Source: Trichosphaerium sp. ATCC 40318
Taxonomy: Eukaryota > Discosea > Flabellinia > Trichosidae
Assembly: GCA_038496445.1 (NCBI GenBank)
Contig: JALMLS010000593.1
Location: 248,001-312,000 of the forward strand
DNA length: 64,000 nt
Direction of reading: 5' to 3'
Part shown: in pieces, positions 58,461-64,000 of the stretch
Position numbering within the stretch: position 1 is the stretch's first letter
Layout of the letters: each line of letters opens with the position of its first letter
The notes under the pieces: generated by a model
Databases searched by the model: none
The model's input: only the letters and a program-made list of their open reading frames with translations
What the model was told of the DNA's origin: nothing
Translations under genes and position numbers: made by a program

Positions 58461-61188
58461 TTATTTTACAACCTTGAACAGGATACGAGGATCTGTTGTG
58501 ACACTTTGGTCTGTCTTTTCAAAGTCAACACTGTATTGTCCAGGGCGTAAATCTTCGAACGAGAAATATCCTTTTCCATCACTCATTTGAGTATCAATTG
58601 TTACAACTCTAAACACATCACGAGATAGATCATCTTGAACACGTTGAAGAAGTTGTACCTAGAAATAAAATTAATAAAAAATCACGTGACTGCGTAGAAG
58701 AAAACGAACCTCAATATGAGGTATTCCTCTTTCTGGACCATCTAAAGCACCATTCGCATTCTCATCAGACCAAACAACACCGCGAACAGCAACAGGTGCA
58801 TAAAGTCCAAAGTTAATCTTTTTTGTTGTACCAGATTCAACCATTGTCCTCAATGTTTTCTTAGGCGTAGAGCCATTGTATCGAGCTACATAATCACGTT
58901 CTACCTGATAGCCATCACCTAGTTGGAAGGTCAGTAAAATAACACTAAATACCATTTGTTTTTATTAGTACCTGGCCTAACAGGATCAAAAAAGTAACAA
59001 CCGTCGTAGCCAGTTGATGTTGTGTCGATAATTGTTCCGTCTTTGAATAAGGTTATTTGTATTCCAGATACTTGTAATGTGCTTCTAGATGTAGCATCAT
59101 CTTGAATACCATTGGCATCCATATCTTCCCTTTTTGATAAAAGTTATTTTTATGAGATCTTCAAGAAAGAATTAAATTATCTCTCTAGCTTACCATACAC
59201 ATCCTTCAATTCTAGCATCTCTGTAAACGCCAATATATACTACACGGCGTTCTTCTGAGTATACGATCAAGTTTGGTACTTGTCGAGTAACAGGGTCAAG
59301 CTCGCTCACTATAACTCGTCAGAGAAAGAAAAACAAACTATTTGTGGAAAGAAGAATGGCTCGGGATTATTTAACTTTGTTCTGTGAACGTACCAATGTC
59401 TTTCGAATTACGCTTTACAGCACGTGGTGATATAGTATATCCATCACCATTAGCACCAGAAATTTGTAGATTAGCGAAGCCAGGATGAACATTTTCGAAC
59501 ACAAACTTTCCTGACGCTGTAACTGTTCTTGTTAAGTCTTGCAAAACACGAGGTTGTCTGTAGTATGCATTGGAGCGTGGGTCGAAGTTAACTGATAATT
59601 GTTCACGCCCATCGAAAATACCATTAGCATTAAGATCTTCCCAGAAGATACCTAGAGAACATTGTGAGATACGTACAAACATTATTGTGTCGTTCTGTTA
59701 AGGGAGAGAAACTTAAAAGTATAAAAATTAGGAAATTCCTTTTTTGCTTACCTTCTAATGCTGCTAGTTTATAATAACCTGCATTAAACGCTTGGACTTG
59801 ACCTTCGCGTGCTCGTGCAGTGTTTCCTAGGTTATTATATGAGCAAATAACAAAGGACTCATCTGTTCAAATACTAAACCATACCAGTTGTAGGGATAAC
59901 ACCTGAAGCCCATTTAAGTGCAGGATCTCCTTCAATAGTGATATAAAAATCCATAGGCGTCGTAAAATTCAAGAAATCACCATCAACAAGAGTGACGGAA
60001 AATAAACCATCGGAGCCTAAAATAATGAGTGATTAGGACTCTATATGGGTCCCTAAACATTACCTGATCTACTTTCTGACTGATACTCGTTATCAATGTT
60101 AAAATGTGTCAACTTTACGCTACAAAGGTGTCAAAAAATGATTGATTATTGTCAGTTTGTTTTCACTTATCCAAAAAAAAATATTTTTATGAAATAAAAA
60201 AAGCGTACCCAGGAATTATCTCATCGTGGTTCTCTTCGTAGACACCATTAACGTTCTTATCGTGAAACGTGATACCAATAACATCGATTGGATTATGCAA
60301 ACCAAGACCAGTTTCTAGATTACATGAGTAACACGCAATGCGAAATATTATACAGTAATTAATAAATAAAAATACAAGCTAAAATAATTCGTCATGTTGT
60401 TTTTTGCGTACCCATAACACCACCAGAATATAGATTACGCCATACATGACCATTAATGATACCATCTAAGTCTGTAAGTAACCGAACAAAACAAAAAATG
60501 ACTCAAATAAAGTAAAAACTACCTTTATCTGGTATTCCTCCTTTTAATCCTTTATGTAGATCTCCTACTTCGCTTTGCATCAATCCTGCAGCTATTTTGC
60601 GTCAGTTTCTGTGATAAATAGAGCAAACTGTCCACGTCATTTCTATCCACAAATGCGAAAATTTTTCATTCGTTTTCCTTACCTTGTGGCGTACCACCGC
60701 CTGCTGCGCTGAGTTTTCCAAGCCCGTAAACCGTTTGGTCGCCAGTATCCCTTGTAAAGTACTCTGAAAGACGGTCAGACTTGAAACTAAAGCGACACGT
60801 ACTATGAAATTTAGGTGATTTGATCGGTTGATCAATACCTACTTCAGCTTCTATGTCGTAGGTTTGGCGATACTCCCTTGTATTTGCTTGGCTATTGCTG
60901 TATGCATTATTCGATTCTCTTTTGTATTCATTATCATAGTTATTAGAGTACGTTACGTCTGTTTCGAACTCCTCGCCCTTTTTGAAAATGAAAAAACGCG
61001 CAAATACTCTATTGTGCCTCAAAAGTTATTGTATAGCTTCCTTCCATATTCGAGTCATCTCTGCGTGTGTTTGAGTATGCGCACACGCATGACAGAACTA
61101 TCACCAGTCAGCAATGTATAAATATCGCCATTGTACCTGCTAATGACAGCAGCCATATAAGTGGCCTTGCACAACAAATAAGAGTCAT
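58461..61188 (-). CDS. Secreted SdrD_B-type repeat protein
   Basis: ATG 61188 begins a likely signal peptide, MTLICCARPLIWLLSLAVLS. After an N-terminal part rich in Asn and Tyr (TYSNNYDNEYKRESNNAYSN) come at least six repeats of the SdrD_B/Cna_B-like beta-sandwich. Visible cores are GVVWSDENANGALDGPERGI, DANGIQDDATSRSTLQVSGI, FWEDLNANGIFDGREQL and GVTFHDKNVNGVYEENHDE-like. The Ca-binding DxNxNGxxD motif is followed by a YxFxxLxPGxY-type strand (DGCYFFDPVRPG; GYFSFEDLRPGQYSVDFEKT). The protein ends DPRILFKVVK, without LPXTG or a clear GPI tail. In bacteria such repeats build stalks of surface adhesins. Intron-rich structure shows it is a resident eukaryotic gene. The exon joining near 61000-61150 is unresolved. 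Confidence 0.75.
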
Positions 61189-61598
61189 GATGGGTTGGCG
61201 GCAAATACTTCAGAAAAACAATACAAAAAAACTTAACGCAAAAAAGAAACTTAGTCCGATTTTGGTGAATAACAACTTTCTGGCACGTTTCGTAATCGGT
61301 AGTTAAAGAGCACGAAAAACAGCGCGTCAAGAAAGGCCACATTCATTCTAAAACAACCCTATGGTAACGTGAAGTTACCTGTATATCAAACATTGTCAAT
61401 TGCTTCTTTATAATTTCATACAAGTAGTAAATAGCTTTGGATAACACCTGACAATATTTAAGGTGTAGATCATTGTTTTGTTTTTTTATACATTCAGTTT
61501 TATTGACTCAAGGCAAAAAGGGTTTAATTAACTATAAACAATGTCAATACAAACACTCAACAAAAAGTTAAATGTATTTGACAACGCACCCTTTAAAA
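61189..61598. other. Intergenic, no gene seen
   Basis: 410 bp between two minus-strand genes. Contains the 5' flank of the SdrD-type gene and the 3' UTR of the protease gene. Overlapping open frames on both strands show no family likeness. Confidence 0.45.

Positions 61599-64000
<2,402 letters not shown>

Overview
The window is nuclear DNA of a single-celled eukaryote with a compact, AT-rich genome. Genes lie on both strands and are mostly 100-500 bp apart. Nearly every gene is cut by many very short spliceosomal introns, typically about 35-60 nt, with donors close to GTACG(T) and T-rich acceptors ending TAG or CAG. TAA, TAG and TGA all act as ordinary stops, so the code looks standard, apart from one in-frame UGA in a thioredoxin reductase that reads as selenocysteine. 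The lineage cannot be fixed from this sequence. Selenoprotein use, a severin/fragmin-type actin regulator, a secretin/adhesion-like seven-helix receptor, homogentisate dioxygenase and a SLIP-GC-like GTPase point to a free-living or parasitic protist or an early-branching opisthokont or amoeboid lineage, not an animal or land plant.

Layout. 0-5.7 kb: end of a short-chain acyl-CoA synthetase, a family-A DNA polymerase (theta/nu type) with an RPA-binding-like N-terminus, a small acidic protein and a poorly resolved membrane protein. 5.8-16 kb: a PB1-UBA protein, ORC5, a large CNH plus VPS9 protein (predicted Rab5-type GEF) and two unassigned minus-strand genes. 16-24 kb: selenoprotein thioredoxin reductase with a visible SECIS hairpin, an F-box protein, a protein built of WY/GG/YP repeats and a CTD-type phosphatase. 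24-36.4 kb: ubiquitin-S27a fusion, acyl-CoA dehydrogenase, severin, a HAD_SAK-type phosphatase-fold protein, the SLIP-GC-like GTPase and a MORN-like protein. 36.5-54 kb: a secreted mucin-like protein, an ankyrin-BTB protein, homogentisate dioxygenase, succinyl-CoA ligase beta, CDC6, a second WY/GG/YP-repeat protein with a nuclease-like C-terminus, a nucleotide-sugar transporter and an unknown protein. 54-56.5 kb: gene-poor and repeat-rich. 56.5-64 kb: a seven-helix receptor, a secreted SdrD_B-type repeat protein and the C-terminal part of an m-AAA/FtsH protease.

The genes do not form one pathway. Loose themes are DNA replication and repair (polymerase, ORC5, CDC6), mitochondrial metabolism and quality control (acyl-CoA dehydrogenase, succinyl-CoA ligase, tyrosine catabolism, m-AAA protease, a thioredoxin reductase with a presequence-like N-terminus) and endolysosomal or ubiquitin biology (CNH-VPS9, PB1-UBA, F-box, ubiquitin-S27a). 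Several pairs are divergent with gaps under 300 bp, suggesting shared promoters.

The most notable observations are the CNH-VPS9 architecture with a VPS9 domain apparently split by a long insertion, the Sec-containing thioredoxin reductase plus SECIS, the RPA-binding-like motif on the polymerase, GC-AG introns that share a GCACGTG donor within a general excess of CACGTG, an ORC5 without a P-loop, and the repeat field at 54-56.5 kb. Exon boundaries were read by eye; gene spans are more reliable than individual splice sites.
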